A stretch of 64,000 nucleotides of DNA from Sinonovacula constricta (GCA_007844125.1 CM017561.1:62291256-62355255), one strand, 5' to 3'. Numbered from the stretch's first letter, positions 1 through 12,398 are shown. Made by a program: numbers and translations. The notes: generated from the letters alone by a model not told the origin.

Positions 1-288
1 CCCCAAAGTTGTGGTAAGATATTGGTGCTTGTATTTAAAATAGACAAACTCTCCGATACCACATTGAAGATTTGAAAAAAACTAAGAAAGGTATCTATAT
101 TATAAACAGAAAATAAATAAACAGATTTTGTGAACTGTCTTTTTAATATTTTGTTGACATGAGATGTTACTGTAATAATTAGCGTGTACGTTTATCATGA
201 GATAATAACAAAAAGGTTATAGCTGAAAAGATATAATCGCAAGTTCTTTGTCCTCTCTTTTTCCATCCAAAAAATTGAATAAACTTAC
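1..288 (-). other. Start of Wnt intron 2
   Basis: This is AT-rich sequence immediately 3' of the exon 2 donor on the minus strand. No exon-like frame, repeat or RNA is visible in it. Intron 2 continues beyond the left edge. Confidence 0.7.
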
Positions 289-524
289 CCCTGTTGAGGA
301 CATCCCCGAAGACAGTATAGTTTGTGTTGGTTGTGCAGTTCCACCGTTCGTTACGGAACTGGTACTGACATTCCCGGATCCCTAGCCTAGCGCCATCACT
401 GAGACACAGCAGGGACTCGGGATTCTTCTTGCATTCCTCCACTTGTTGGAACACTAGCCCGGGAATCTCACTGCACGTCTCATCCTGCAACTGGCTCGTA
501 CCCAGAGCCGAGATACCCAGGTAC
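289..524 (-). CDS. Wnt: Wnt family ligand, exon 2 (partial gene)
   Basis: Wnt proteins are secreted, lipid-modified glycoproteins that signal through Frizzled and LRP5/6 receptors. On the minus strand this exon runs from a polypyrimidine tract plus CAG acceptor (AG at 525-526) to a GTAAGT donor (GT at 287-288). It encodes 78 full codons starting YLGISALG. Visible family motifs are the ETC cysteine, GARLGI, ECQYQFRN, RWNC (also an N-glycosylation sequon, NCT) and VFG..L.RG. The donor splits a Gly codon after its first base, as in the conserved Wnt intron before the TRE block. The reading frame stays open past the donor to 179, but that part loses Wnt similarity and is intronic. The cysteine spacing and ECQYQFRN look closest to Wnt4; Wnt7 and Wnt16 are alternatives. 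The palmitoleoylated serine and the C-terminal cysteine knot lie in exons left of the window. Family call very secure, paralogue not. Confidence 0.93.
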
Positions 525-579
525 CTGCAAGAGAGGAATGGATATTGACCATCTCTGGATGCGCTGGTAATGGATTCTG

Positions 580-803
580 TTTTTAGTTTTTAGATACACA
601 TCGCACCGACCAGTTATAATCATTATAGCGATGTACAAGTATTTTAGCGGATGAAGACCCCAGACAAATGTTTGGGTAGAACCACCGCGGCACCGCAGGT
701 CAGCTGGAAGACGTTCCCACATTACGAACGGGATTTGAGCCTACGCGGTGAGAGGATAAACCGTCTGAGGAGCGAATCTACCACCTCTCCACGGGCACTC
801 CGG
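580..803 (-). mobile_element. SINE-like dispersed repeat, copy 1
   Basis: This shares extended similarity with copies at 18187-18418, 23958-24135 and 45203-45395. Shared parts include a GCGAYGCATY-like 3' end, GTCAGCTGGAAG and a B-box-like GGCTCAAATCCC read on the minus strand. A CTCTCACCGC block lies before the B box. The tail side (low coordinates) is A-rich on the minus strand. It ends only about 55 bases from the Wnt exon 2 acceptor. Confidence 0.62.
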
Positions 804-920
804 TAATAGATTGTTTAAAAGTATACGATTTATAGTATTATATGGAATCAGTTGTGATGCATGTACATATTGAGTGACAACAGTCATTAGTGATTAAATG
901 TCACAAGATCAAAATCTCAT

Positions 921-990
921 GGATGGTTCCCTGTTGGGTCTCGAACCCACACAATACGGAACTACGGTACACGTTTTACATTATCTGGAT
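921..990 (-). repeat. tRNA-like SINE head, decayed
   Basis: On the minus strand a B-box match (GGTTCGAGACC within 936-950) is preceded by a weak A-box-like stretch around 966-985. No complete cloverleaf forms. It is probably the head of a SINE or an old tRNA pseudogene. Confidence 0.35.
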
Positions 991-2374
991 AACAAAAGAA
1001 AGAAGAAAACCGAAAGAAATGAAAGCCACGCAGGCACTGTAGCATCGCTATGGAAAATATAGTCACATTTTGAGACAAATAAAACCGGTAAAGATAAACT
1101 GTCGTGTTGTATTTAGTGTAAAATCCCGTCATTTATCAAAATATACAACTCCGCCTTCAATGTTGTGGGCATTAGCAAAAGGTTAAGGGTCTGCTCACAG
1201 TTGTACAGCGAAATGTAACCGGTATGGGGAGTATGGCCAGAGAGATGGTCATTTGATACATCACACGTACCACGTTTCCCTGGATGTTGTATTTCTATGC
1301 GCTCTAGATTGTGGTTTATGTATAAATTGGATATCCATGTTGCGTTTTATAATCACAATTACTCATGTTGATAATTCCGCTACTGGAATTAAATTGTTTG
1401 ACCCTACCTTTCGTTCCCATCCTGTCAAGGACATAAGTAGGACTACTTTTTGTCGTCCTAGAAATAGTTGAACTTTGTTGGGACGACTTGCATGATAGTG
1501 AAGCAGTAACAATGCACCCACTGTTTACTCACTAAATACAAAACAACTCAAAACATGTACTTACATTTCAAAATTCTTAAACAGAACAGTATGAAATAAT
1601 TATTATGCTTAAGAGTGCACTAACTTATAAGTATCATATTTATCAAATCATTTGATATATTATTTACGTATTGTATATATACAATGCACGTTTGTTTCAC
1701 TGATAAACCAAACAATCTTCTAATTTGACGATATGTTAATGTAAGATTGCGTAAATTGATTAAATTATCTTCCAAGCAGGTTGTAAATTAACCAGTAGAT
1801 TGGTGGAGAGTGTTGCAGTCAATACAGGTTATGTTAAACAATAACCTAACAATTTCCTTTGTTATATGAGGCTGTGTTTTTATTATTATTTTTTTCTGCA
1901 TTTAAATAGAAGTTCCTGATTCTGCTAGTATATTGTCATTCGTAATCAAGCGAAAATATAACATAATAGGCTATTTTTAGTTTGATATTAAATATAACAT
2001 GATTCTAATTACCAAAAAAAAAAAAAGACATTGACCTTGGCGAAGTCTATACAATGTTTGCCAGCATGGTAGTCATTATACATGTTATTCTTTTGAAATA
2101 CACCAAAGCGACACAATAAAGATCGCAAATTTAAAAACAAACAAAACATATATTTGTGAGTACAAAAATAATGGACTTTTCATACTGTATGTATATAAAA
2201 CAGCCCGACAGTCGTCTGTCTTTCTTAATCATTAATTACTCTCATACTTACTTAGAAATTAATGATAGCACGTTTTTAATGATGGCGACGTCTATACAAT
2301 GTCTGCTATCATATATCCATGTAACGCTTTTAAAATTAACATTGCAATGGTCTGCTTAACTAAAGGCATTAACT
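991..2374. other. No gene seen
   Basis: This is AT-rich intronic sequence. The short frame at 1253-1471 has no recognisable motif. No RNA gene or well-defined repeat was found. Confidence 0.6.
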
Positions 2375-2425
2375 CTAAACTATAACATGCATTCAAAGAT
2401 CTAAACTATAACATGCATTCAAAGA
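2375..2425 (+). repeat. 26-bp tandem duplication
   Basis: A unit beginning CTAAACTATAACATGC occurs twice back to back (2375-2400 and 2401-2425), apparently identical over 25 bases. This suggests a recent slippage or microhomology duplication. Confidence 0.85.
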
Positions 2426-2488
2426 AAAAATGGTGGAACGTGAAACACCAAAGCAAACTGTAATATAATGCAGGCTAGATAATTTGAC

Positions 2489-2546
2489 CAGATACATCCG
2501 AGGGATGATTGTCCCGAGGACGGAATTACCCGAGGAGTTCCGATTG
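2489..2546 (-). mobile_element. Solo terminal inverted repeat of the 9.4-kb MITE family
   Basis: On the minus strand this 58-bp segment (CAATCGGAACTCCTCGGG... to ...GGATGTATCTG) matches the left end of the element at 9418-9813 with about one mismatch. It also matches the left end at 52755 closely. No internal MITE sequence follows, so it is a solo end or deletion product. Confidence 0.78.
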
Positions 2547-2597
2547 ATTCTTTTCGCCTTAAAGATAAAAGATTAACAAGTATATTTAATAAAAAAG

Positions 2598-2655
2598 GTT
2601 TGATGTGGGTTCGAACCTGCAAATCGTAATCACATGTCTTACCATTAGACCAAAC
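2598..2655 (-). pseudogene. Shortened tRNA-like sequence
   Basis: On the minus strand it has a seven-pair acceptor-like stem (GTTTGGT with ATCAAAC, including one G-U pair), an A box (TGGTCTAATGGTAAGA) and a B box (GGTTCGAACCC). It is only 58 nt long. The anticodon arm region is too short and the T stem is broken (GCAGG against CCACA). It is a tRNA pseudogene or SINE head, not a working tRNA. Confidence 0.55.
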
Positions 2656-3881
2656 TGTTGGTTCTGGATTTCTGATTTATCGGGGTTGATTTGGTTTAGC
2701 ACTACCTTGTTCACCCATGCCGTATTTATTTCGGCAGGTCAGTGTTTGTACGTAAAGGGTCAAATTATATAGTTACATGTATACCTGTTAATGTAGTACA
2801 TATATGATCGAGTTTTACATATAATGTAGTAGACATAAGTACAACTATGTCTTTATACCATTATATCATTATACAGATATTATGTCTGGAACGAATGCTG
2901 TCGGAAAATGCACAAGTCAGAATCACGCCGAATGTGGACGCACTTAATGTCCCCAAACCAAAAACCAAACAGCGTTTTGTTACCTGTACCTCTTCTTCGT
3001 CGCTAGGAAACATTTGGAGAATGAGCTGACGTGATAAGTGTGGTTTATTAAATAAATAACCATCGTCTAGGTTTCACTGAGAGATTCACTAAATGGGGCT
3101 CGGCGGAAACCTTTGAAGAGAGTCAAGAAAAACGCGAACTTCAACAGCGTGCATCTTGCATTATGACATAAACACACGCACTTCAAACACGGGGGTTCTG
3201 ATCATGCAACTTACGCAGGCGTTGTTATGCTAGCACTTCGCAGAAACGGGTTTCAGGTTTCTTATTTTGTGGTAAATCATTTCACACATTGTTGTGGATA
3301 GCTAAAACTATTCACACAACGTAAGCTTTCATTGGATGTACTAATATTTTCTCTCTTTTATCTGCATACCCGCTTGAATGCAATGTTAACATACTCCGAG
3401 CTTTCTGTCACAGACAATTCTTTGCAAGCTTTGAACTGTAATGTAAGATGGTAATTTCACGCACATTTAAATTTACAAAACATTCTGTAATTATGTATTG
3501 TTAATTTACTAATTTTCTTGTATGACACATCAGGCTGCAAATTTGTTGTTCAGATTATATCCATTGTTATGACAATAAAACGTTTAACACTTTCCAAAAG
3601 TGGAAAGAGATAATATAAATAGTTCTCATTTTACGATAAGATACGTGTATTTAATTGTTTTCCTTCAAAATATTTTCTGATAACATCAACAAAACGAAAA
3701 CGTCAATGATTTTGAATTCATATCCGGTTATCACTAGCTTAAGGAAATTAATAATAACATCACAATCCGGATACCTGTGATAACGGCATTTATCTTGAAG
3801 CTCACCAAAATTCAAAAAGTTATAAAACTGTCATTGCAGATAGTGTAAATCCAGATCAATTAGACCCCGCTGAGTGATGAT
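2656..3881. other. No gene seen
   Basis: This intronic sequence shows no recognisable exon. The small frame at 2847-3029 has no family motif. The last 50 bases before array A contain no clear monomer. Confidence 0.6.
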
Positions 3882-6566
3882 GTGTTTCGGAGTCTCTAGC
3901 AATATATCTTGTTTGTTTCGGAGTCTCTAGCAATATTATATATTGTTTGTTTCGGAGTCTCTCGCAATATTATATATTGTTTCTTTCGGAGTCTCTAGCA
4001 ATATTATATCTTGTTTGCTTCGGCGTTCCTTGCAATATTATGTCTTGTTTGTTTCGGAGTCTCTAGCAATATTATGTTTTGTTTGTTTCGGAGTCTCTAG
4101 CAATATTATATTTTGTTTGTTTCGGAGTCTCTAGCAATATTATGTTTTGTTTGTTTCGGCGTCCCTAGCAATATTATGTCTTGTTTGTTTCGGAGTCTAT
4201 AGCAATATATCTTGTTTGCTTTTGGCGTCCCTAGCAATATTATATATTGTTTGTTTCGGAGTCTCTAGCAATATTATATCTTGTTTGCTTTGGCGTCCCT
4301 TGCAATATTATGTCTTGTTTGTTTCGGAGTCTCTAGCAATATTATGTCTTGTTTGTTTCGGAGTCTCTAGCAATATTATGTTTTGTTTGTTTCGGAGTCT
4401 CTAGCAATATTATGTTGTTGTTTTTTTGTTTCGGCGTCCCTAGCAATATTATGTCTTGTTTGTTTTGGAGTCTCTAGCAATATATCTTGTTTGCTTTTGG
4501 CGTCCCTAGCAATATTATGTCTCGTTTGTTTCGGGGTCTTTAGCAATATTATATTTTGTTTCTTTCGGCATTCCTGGCAATATTATGTCTTGTTTGTTTC
4601 GGAGTCTCTCGCAATATTATGTCTTGTTTGTTTCGGAGTCTCTCGCAATATTATGTCTTGTTTGTTTCGGAGTCTCTCGCAATATTATGTCTTGTTTGTT
4701 TCGGAGTCTTCAGTAGTATAATGTCTTGTTTGTTTCGAAGTCTCTAGCATTATTATGTCTCGTTTGTTTGGAAGTCCCTTGCGATATTATATCTTGTTTG
4801 TTTCCTAGTCTCTAGCAATATTATGTCTTGTTTGTTTTCTAGTCTCTAGCAATATTGTGTTTTATTTGTTTCCTAGTCTCTAGCAATATTGTGTCTTGTT
4901 TGTTTCCTAGTCTCTAGCAATATTGTATCTTGTTTGTTTCCTAGTCTCTAGTAATATTATGTCTTGTTTGTTTTCTAGTCTCTAGCAATATTGTGCCTTG
5001 TTTGTTTCCTAGTCTCTAGCAATATTGTGTCTTGTTTGTTTTCTAGTCTCTAGCAATATTGTGCCTTGTTTGTTTCCTAGTCTCTAGCAATATTGTGTCT
5101 TGTTTGTTTTCTAGTCTCTAGCAATATTATGTCTTGTTTGTTTTCTAGTCTCTAGCAATACTGTGTCTTGTTTGTTTTCTAGTCTTTAGCAATATTGTGT
5201 CTTGTTTGTTTTATAGTCTCTAGCAATATTGTGTCTTGTTTGTTTTCTAGTCTCTAGCAATATTGTGTCTTGTTTGTTTTCTAGTCTTTAGCAATATTGT
5301 GTCTTGTTTGTTTTCTAGTCTCTAGCAATATTGTGTCTTGTTTGTTTTCTAGTCTCTAGCAATATTGTGTCTTGTTTGTTTCGCAGTCTCTAGCAATATT
5401 ATGTCTTGTTTGTTTCGGAGTCTCTAGCAATATTATGTTTTGTTTGTTTCGGAGTCTCTAGCAATATTATGTTGTTTTTTTGTTTCGGCGTCCCTAGCAA
5501 TATTATGTCTTGTTTGTTTTGGAGTCTCTAGCAATATATCTTGTTTGCTTTTGGCGTCCCTAGCAATATTATGTCTCGTTTGTTTCGGGGTCTTTAGCAA
5601 TATTATATTTTGTTTCTTTCGGCATTCCTGGCAATATTATGTCTTGTTTGTTTCGGAGTCTCTCGCAATATTATGTCTTGTTTGTTTCGGAGTCTCTCGC
5701 AATATTATGTCTTGTTTGTTTCGGAGTCTCTCGCAATATTATGTCTTGTTTGTTTCGGAGTCTTCAGTAGTATAATGTCTTGTTTGTTTCGAAGTCTCTA
5801 GCATTATTATGTCTCGTTTGTTTGGAAGTCCCTTGCGATATTATATCTTGTTTGTTTCCTAGTCTCTAGCAATATTATGTCTTGTTTGTTTTCTAGTCTC
5901 TAGCAATATTGTGTTTTATTTGTTTCCTAGTCTCTAGCAATATTGTGTCTTGTTTGTTTCCTAGTCTCTAGCAATATTGTATCTTGTTTGTTTCCTAGTC
6001 TCTAGTAATATTATGTCTTGTTTGTTTTCTAGTCTCTAGCAATATTGTGCCTTGTTTGTTTCCTAGTCTCTAGCAATATTGTGTCTTGTTTGTTTTCTAG
6101 TCTCTAGCAATATTGTGCCTTGTTTGTTTCCTAGTCTCTAGCAATATTGTGTCTTGTTTGTTTTCTAGTCTCTAGCAATATTATGTCTTGTTTGTTTTCT
6201 AGTCTCTAGCAATATTGTGCCTTGTTTGTTTTCTAGTCTCTAGCAATATTATGTCTTGTTTGTTTCGCAGTCTCTAGCAATATTAGGTCTTGTTTGTTTT
6301 CTAGTCTCTAGCAATACTGTGCCTTGTTTGTTTTCTAGTCTTTAGCAATATTGTGTCTTGTTTGTTTTATAGTCTCTAGCAATATTGTGTCTTGTTTGTT
6401 TTCTAGTCTCTAGCAATATTGTGTCTTGTTTGTTTTCTAGTCTTTAGCAATATTGTGTCTTGTTTGTTTTCTAGTCTCTAGCAATATTGTGTCTTGTTTG
6501 TTTTCTAGTCTCTAGCAATATTGTGTCTTGTTTGTTTCGCAGTCTCTAGCAATATTATGTCTCGTT
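3882..6566. repeat. Minisatellite array A, 34-bp monomer, about 79 copies
   Basis: The monomer reads roughly TCGGAGTCTCTAGCAATATT followed by ATGTCTTGTTTGTT. Two main variants alternate in blocks: one has CGGAGTCTC with ATTATG, the other CTAGTCTC with ATTGTG. A long block repeats at a spacing of 1054 bp, exactly 31 monomers; the second copy carries about 102 extra bases (3 monomers) near 6200-6300. The short open frames on the plus strand are translations of the repeat and shift with unit length. The array lies in Wnt intron 1. Confidence 0.97.
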
Positions 6567-6639
6567 ACTTTTCCATGCAGCCGTTTGCGAATGAATTAGA
6601 CATTGTATTGGATAAAATATACGATAAGTATAGCACCAT

Positions 6640-7015
6640 ATTTGTAAAACCTTTGTGATACATTTTATATATATTTATGATATGTGTGTGATACATCTGT
6701 GATTCATTTATAATATATTTGTGATAAATTCATGATGCATTTCGGCTACATAAATAATACATTTGTGAAACGTTTATCATACATTTGTGATGCATTTATG
6801 ATGCTTTTGTAATGCGTTTGTGTTACATTTGTAATACCTTTATGACACATTTGTGATACATTAATGATACATTTGTGATAAATTTATGATTTATCCATGC
6901 CATATTTATTATATATTTTGTTATACATTTATGGTAAATCTGCGATCTATATTTAATACATTTTGATACATTTGTGACGCGTTTGTTATACATTTACTAT
7001 ACAGTTATTTAAGTC
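6640..7015. repeat. Degenerate 11-12 bp tandem repeat
   Basis: Variants of ATTTGTGATAC recur about every 11-12 bases, with many substitutions and spacing changes. This looks like an old, decayed minisatellite. It starts less than 100 bases from the end of array A. Confidence 0.7.
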
Positions 7016-9187
7016 CTAATTTTAAATGTTGCACAAATTTAAGGACACATTAAGTAACATTAAGAGTTGCATTTTATCAAATTTAATCGTTCATCTCTTA
7101 CCAACATATATTACCACATAAGAGATTTTTTTTCTAAAAAAAAAAAAAGAAACTAAAGCACTGATCCCTTAAAATAAACAATTTACAACATACAAGACTC
7201 AACATCTGTTTGCTTTAATTAAGCTTAATTACAAATATTAATTATATATATATGTATATGCACACAATTAGTATATGATAAAGAACAGAAAATATCGAAG
7301 CCATCTTTTTTATTGCATTAATATCACTGCCAGTATAACATAGTATAAAATTTTAAGCTATATAATTTTTATCCTCGAGCATGCATATTCAATGCAACTT
7401 GTAGCATGAAAATGAGTGGAATAATACGACCTGCAGAGATAAACGGTTCTTAGTTTTGAAAATATCTTTAAGCCCACACAAAGTGTTTTACAGAACTACT
7501 GACAAGAAAAGATAAGAAGCAAATTTTACAAAGATAACAGTATATTAATTTTCGTATAAGTTTAGCAAAGAATATAAACTGTATGTTTTTACTATTTGAG
7601 TTTAAGTTTCTTGTGCGTTTGACAAAGTCGCTCTTTGGAGTTTGTAGTTACTTTTAATCGGACTTGAATGAATCAGAAATCAGCACAAAAGTATTCAATG
7701 CGCAAGTAATTTTCATAATTTCACATACTTTAAGCCAAGTTAGAAAAAGTTCCAATTTAGCATGCCCGCCTGATCAAAGTCTACATGATTTGATCGTTTC
7801 AGGCATAAAGCAGACAGGTAATTTAAGTCGGGTTATCTCTCTTGTTTCTTCACCCCCGATGGTGAAATGTTGTTTGCGATAGAGACAACACATGTTACCC
7901 AATGTTGGTGGGTCCGCCATCTTTATCGATGGAATTTTTGAAATTTTACTAGCTGCCAAGAAAAGTAAATTATGTTTTGGGAACTCGGAATACAAATTTG
8001 AATGGATCTAATTTTGTCAGGGCACTATGTGAACGATTGAAAATATGGTGGGATATTACCATGTACGACAAAATGGACCATTTTTACCAAAGAAACGATA
8101 AAAACACACCGACAATAAGCCTCTTACTCTCAAAAATACATTAGTTTAGTGATACTATAAGTTGCAGTTAACAGAACAGAACAGAACAACAAAACAACAC
8201 ACACAAAAACAACATCAAGAAGACAACAACAACACCAGCAACAGATGAGATCTAAAAACAGTAGCTGGCAGAAAGGATAAGCATTACTGACACATTAGAA
8301 TTTTGATAAAGTTGTGATTCATATTTTATACACCAATTAACGTTGACAGACAGATTCAAGGCATTACATTCGATATAAAAAAAATAAACAATAAATGTTT
8401 ATACCTGAACAGCAATTAAATAGTATTGCTAAATACTAAATAAAAACATGTGGTTGTTTACCCTAAAACGGACCATCTAGTATTTAACTACACAAAAATC
8501 ATTGAGGTCTTTTATGACTTCATCAATCAAGTAAATACCATGCTTCTGTTAAACTTAATATTTAAAAATGTATCTTTGAACTTGTTTTTGGCATTATATG
8601 TGGTAAATACAAGCACAAAGCCTTAAGACGTAAAGCGAGGAAAACGTTAACATCATTTTACTTTTTAGTGAGCTGGTACATGTTTATCACTCATTTAAAG
8701 GCATTTTCACGTGATATCTGTTGTCTGTAACGGTATGTCGGTATAACGCTACCCTACAAAAGATTTTTAAGTTAAATATGCCCGAAACTCGTTTTTGACT
8801 TATCCCGATCAAGCTGTTTTATAATGTAAATATTGTGATGTTAAATGTCAAATAATGCTTGGTTTGTCTGTTTAAATGATTCATCTATACCGATACAAAT
8901 ATATATGTAAAATAACAACACCCAGAAATTATGAACGGATGATAACCAGACTAAAGTGTCAGCAGAACCACTGCACGCCATACATGCCAGTATAAATCAT
9001 AAAACGACTTGCAGCAAATAATACATGCAAAGGAATACTTTAAATTGTATGCAGGTATATCCTTTGGCTAACTTAGTTATTATTCGAGGAAAGTAGCATG
9101 CCCCTTAATATTACTGATCTAGAACAATGACGTGAGCATTTGTTTATACATTAAAAATGATTAACACTTGTAACATGCTGGGATACA
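7016..9187. other. No gene seen
   Basis: This intronic stretch has a low-complexity AACA/ACAGA-rich part near 8170-8242. Overlapping short frames on both strands at 7664-7995 include an ATGGCGGACC start context on the minus strand, but the product matches nothing I recognise. Confidence 0.55.
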
Positions 9188-10092
9188 TTAAAGGTGGTAT
9201 CCGACAGTTTGGACAAAAATATATTTCCTGAAACAACCCCCCAAAATATTGTTCCCTGAACAGATAACTCGAATGCTGTTTATAAATATATCACATCTAT
9301 GTGAAAAGTGAAGCATAACACTTCAATCGTTATTACTTATCGTATTTCCTATTTGAACCGTGCCGCGCATTTGGATATTTTTAACTATAAAAACACGTGA
9401 CCATTACCCTTCGGATACAATCGGAACTCCTTGGGTAATTCCGTCCTCGGGACAATCATCCCTCGGATGTATCTGATGCAATAATACTTAGTGAAATCAC
9501 GATCGTTTTGTTCATCGGAAGTCGGAAGAAGAATATGCCTAAGTAGTTCGCACAACAAACATAAACACTGCCATCGTTTGACAGCTGCGTGTCTGCTGGG
9601 CTGGGTAAATTAAAATCAAGATGATTTAAATTTAAGCCGCCACAAATTGAAGTTTTACTGGCATCGTACTGTAATGAGCTGTCACCCTGAGCTGTCATCT
9701 TTGTTTTGACGTCTGTCTCAAAAGAAGTCCCATTTAGGGAAATGGCCGCGGTGATCCGACTACTTACATACATCCGAGAGATGATTCGTGAATTATCCGA
9801 GGTGTTCCGATTGTCTACAGATACTGTTATATCATCACCCATCACCGGGTAATGCGTCGATGTCTATTTTTAGCAGAAATCCCAATACCGCTTATTTATA
9901 GATTTAAACCGAATGAATACTTAGAGTGATTTTTAACGCGTTGCATTGTTCAATAATTTAGGTAAAGTTCAAAATTGACCTTGCTTCGACTTGAATAATT
10001 ATGATTTAAAGGTATGCAGAAATACCCCCAAACAGGGGTCAGATGTTGTAACATGTATTTGATAAAGGAAAAGTGTCCTATACCACCTTTAA
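9188..10092. mobile_element. TTAA-flanked TIR element I
   Basis: The core (9192-10088) starts AGGTGGTATCCG and ends with the inverse, ATACCACCT. Both sides are flanked by TTAA (9188-9191, 10089-10092), the target duplication typical of piggyBac-like transposons. The right-hand 80 bases align well with the right end of element II at 51.3 kb, so both belong to one family. No transposase frame is visible, so it is non-autonomous. A second element (9418-9813) is nested inside. Confidence 0.72.
9418..9813. mobile_element. MITE with inverted ends of about 58 bp, nested in TTAA element I
   Basis: The left end CAATCGGAACTCC...GGATGTATC is mirrored by the right end ...CATACATCCGAG...GTTCCGATTG, so the element has long imperfect terminal inverted repeats. 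Related copies lie at 52755-53139 and 53141-53488, with a solo end at 2489-2546. The minus-strand frame at 9456-9845 spans most of the element but contains no transposase motif I recognise and is disrupted in the other copies. Confidence 0.78.
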
Positions 10093-12290
10093 GACCTTAC
10101 TGGGACGCGCCCTTATAGTTTGCTCTATGAAATGCACAATCATCATAGAAGAAAATATTGACTTAGACAATGACATTAATTTGTTATTAACATGCATGTA
10201 AACTTGTAAAATTTGTTCATTATGTTCCCCAAACACACTTTTGGTCATTTCATATTAGACACCGAGTTATATCAGTGGATTAACTGTTCAGACTCGTATA
10301 AATCTAACAAGAAAACCACTTACATCTGTTTATGTTCTGTCCCCATTCTGTGTTAAGCCTAAAAGTGCAACACACGTTGGGCTCCAAGTCTGACACAAAA
10401 AATGCGCCAAGCACGTGCCAACCAGACTCCATAGTGAATTGGGCTGTAAGGTTTTACCATTAGTTTATTACATCCGGTAAATATATGAAATGATAATCTT
10501 GTTTTTCTTTACATAACTATACATTTTATAATAACAATAGCAAATAAATACAATCAATATTATAGCACATTCAAGAATGATTATATCATATGTTAATAAT
10601 TATTAAGGTCTGTACATTTTGGTTCCAAACCTACTTGATTTCTTGTTAAAGTTCTGCTTTCCTAACGTTCGTATAACCCCAGACTATAATTATATTATCT
10701 GTTTGCCTATGGAAATCGAAGAATCTCACTCTACCCGACATGAGCCAAGAATTTAACACTTTAAATTGCGATTTTAGGAGTAAAAAAGGGTGCAATAAAA
10801 GTGTCACAAATTCCAAGCGTTTAGAAAACAAGAGCTGCATCGCCGCATTGAGAAGATTACGTTTATTGGCTATCTGTCGACGTTGGTATTTGGTCAGCGG
10901 GACTGTTTAAATAGGAATGTAGAAACTTTAAATCTAAACTTTCTAGCGATTTCAAAACTGCTACCTTTAATTTTGTACCAGCTGTGATGTGTTAGGTAGT
11001 TGAAGTGATCAAGGTAAAACTAATAAAATTTTCAAAGTCGATACGTTCAAAAGTAATAAAATAGAAAAGTCTATGAATATTTTTCTTGCTACCGGCATTA
11101 TTTTGAACACAACATTTCCCATTTAAATAATGTCAGGTAGTTGTCAAATCGAAGTGCGCATGCGCATTAAAATCTTCCTTTTTTTAGAGGCTAATATTTT
11201 TATAAATATTTGTGATGTTGTTAAATTAATAATTTTTCCTCTCTGTTGAATTTATTGTACATCGACATTCTGAAGATGTCTATCTCATGTTAAAGTTGAA
11301 ATGTAAATGAATATGTACCGCTAACTAAAGTATGGCATTCACGTGTAAGTGTAAGTAAGTCGCATTAATGAACTCAATGGGTAATTTGATCACGATTCAA
11401 CTACTTTCACTGCCAGCCTATCATGATTGCTAACCTTAGATAACCTTGTCACTGAGCTTTCGTCAGACATTGATGGATTTTGATGTATCACTGCTGACAT
11501 ATTATATTGGTGTTCGTCACCTTAGCTGCTCCCTCGTCCTCGTTATTGTTCGTAATTAAAAGCATTAACAACACAGAGGTGTTGATACAAAACGGCATAA
11601 GTTGAGGCCGAATGTTAAGTGATTTCTTACATTTTCTATCAGGACCAGGTTGATTTCGCAGTTTCTTTCCAGAAGTTTGACACCAGTTGTTCAAATTCAG
11701 TGTGACTTTAGTAGTTTTCACGTGGTAAAATACCATTAACATCAACAGTATTAATAGACACATACAATGGAGATACCTATAGATAGGTTATATTTATATC
11801 GAGTCGTCAAGACTCCAACAAATCAACATAAGCTCTAGATAATCTCATACAACCGACTTTTTCTGTACTATTAAGATTAATAAGAGGATATAAGGCTTTA
11901 AAAATACAGAAGGTTAAATTATTTTGAAAGTCTGTGTTGACTTTTTTTCCACAACATCTAAAACAACATCTACAACACAACAACAACACACAAACACGAA
12001 AACAGTGTTGATGCACAATAAGGGAGTGGGTTAAACTGGTCTGCATCGATCACATCATCTTTGAATTTGCTGTCCTTCAAAAGATTTGGTTGTCTTTATA
12101 GCGGAACAAGCAGAAGCGTCATAACAGTTTTCAAAAAGAAGTTAAGAACGTGTTACTAGAAAGTGTTAATCTAGGCATGCGCGGATACATGTCCATCGTG
12201 AGACATTTATGAAAATTACAATGATTTTGGTTAAGCAATGTTTCAACCAACTTTGAAGTGTCGTAAACATATGCTTAACTGAGCGCTTTA
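10093..12290. other. No gene seen
   Basis: This is AT-rich intronic sequence. Several short minus-strand frames (10646-10840, 11488-11763, 11807-12046) have no recognisable domain. Confidence 0.55.
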
Positions 12291-12291
12291 T

Positions 12292-12335
12292 TGATGATGG
12301 TGGTGGTGGTGGTGGTGCTGCTGCTGCTGCTGCTG

Positions 12336-12398
<63 letters not shown>
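12292..12398 (+). repeat. Compound trinucleotide microsatellite (GTG)n(CTG)n(ATA)n
   Basis: About 25 bases of GTG repeats pass into about 19 bases of CTG and then about 63 bases of ATA/TAA repeats. The change from GC-rich to pure AT units without interruption is visible directly. The poly-Leu, poly-Ala and poly-Pro frame on the minus strand is an artefact of this tract. Confidence 0.95.

Noticed and set aside
179..288. Extension of the Wnt reading frame past RG into 179-288
   Set aside because: A consensus GTAAGT donor sits exactly at the conserved Wnt intron position and the downstream residues do not resemble Wnt.
2598..2655. Functional tRNA
   Set aside because: It is only 58 nt, the T stem is disrupted and no proper anticodon arm can form.
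3943..5801. Hydrophobic repeat proteins in array A
   Set aside because: Frames follow the 34-bp satellite, shift with each unit and have no gene context.
7774..7995. First exon starting ATGGCGGACC on the minus strand
   Set aside because: The start context is attractive, but the product is not recognisable, an antisense frame overlaps it, and it would lie inside the Wnt intron without a clear donor.
9456..9845. 129-codon minus-strand frame as a transposase
   Set aside because: It runs through a MITE and its inverted ends, is disrupted in the other copies, and shows no DDE or helix-turn-helix motif.
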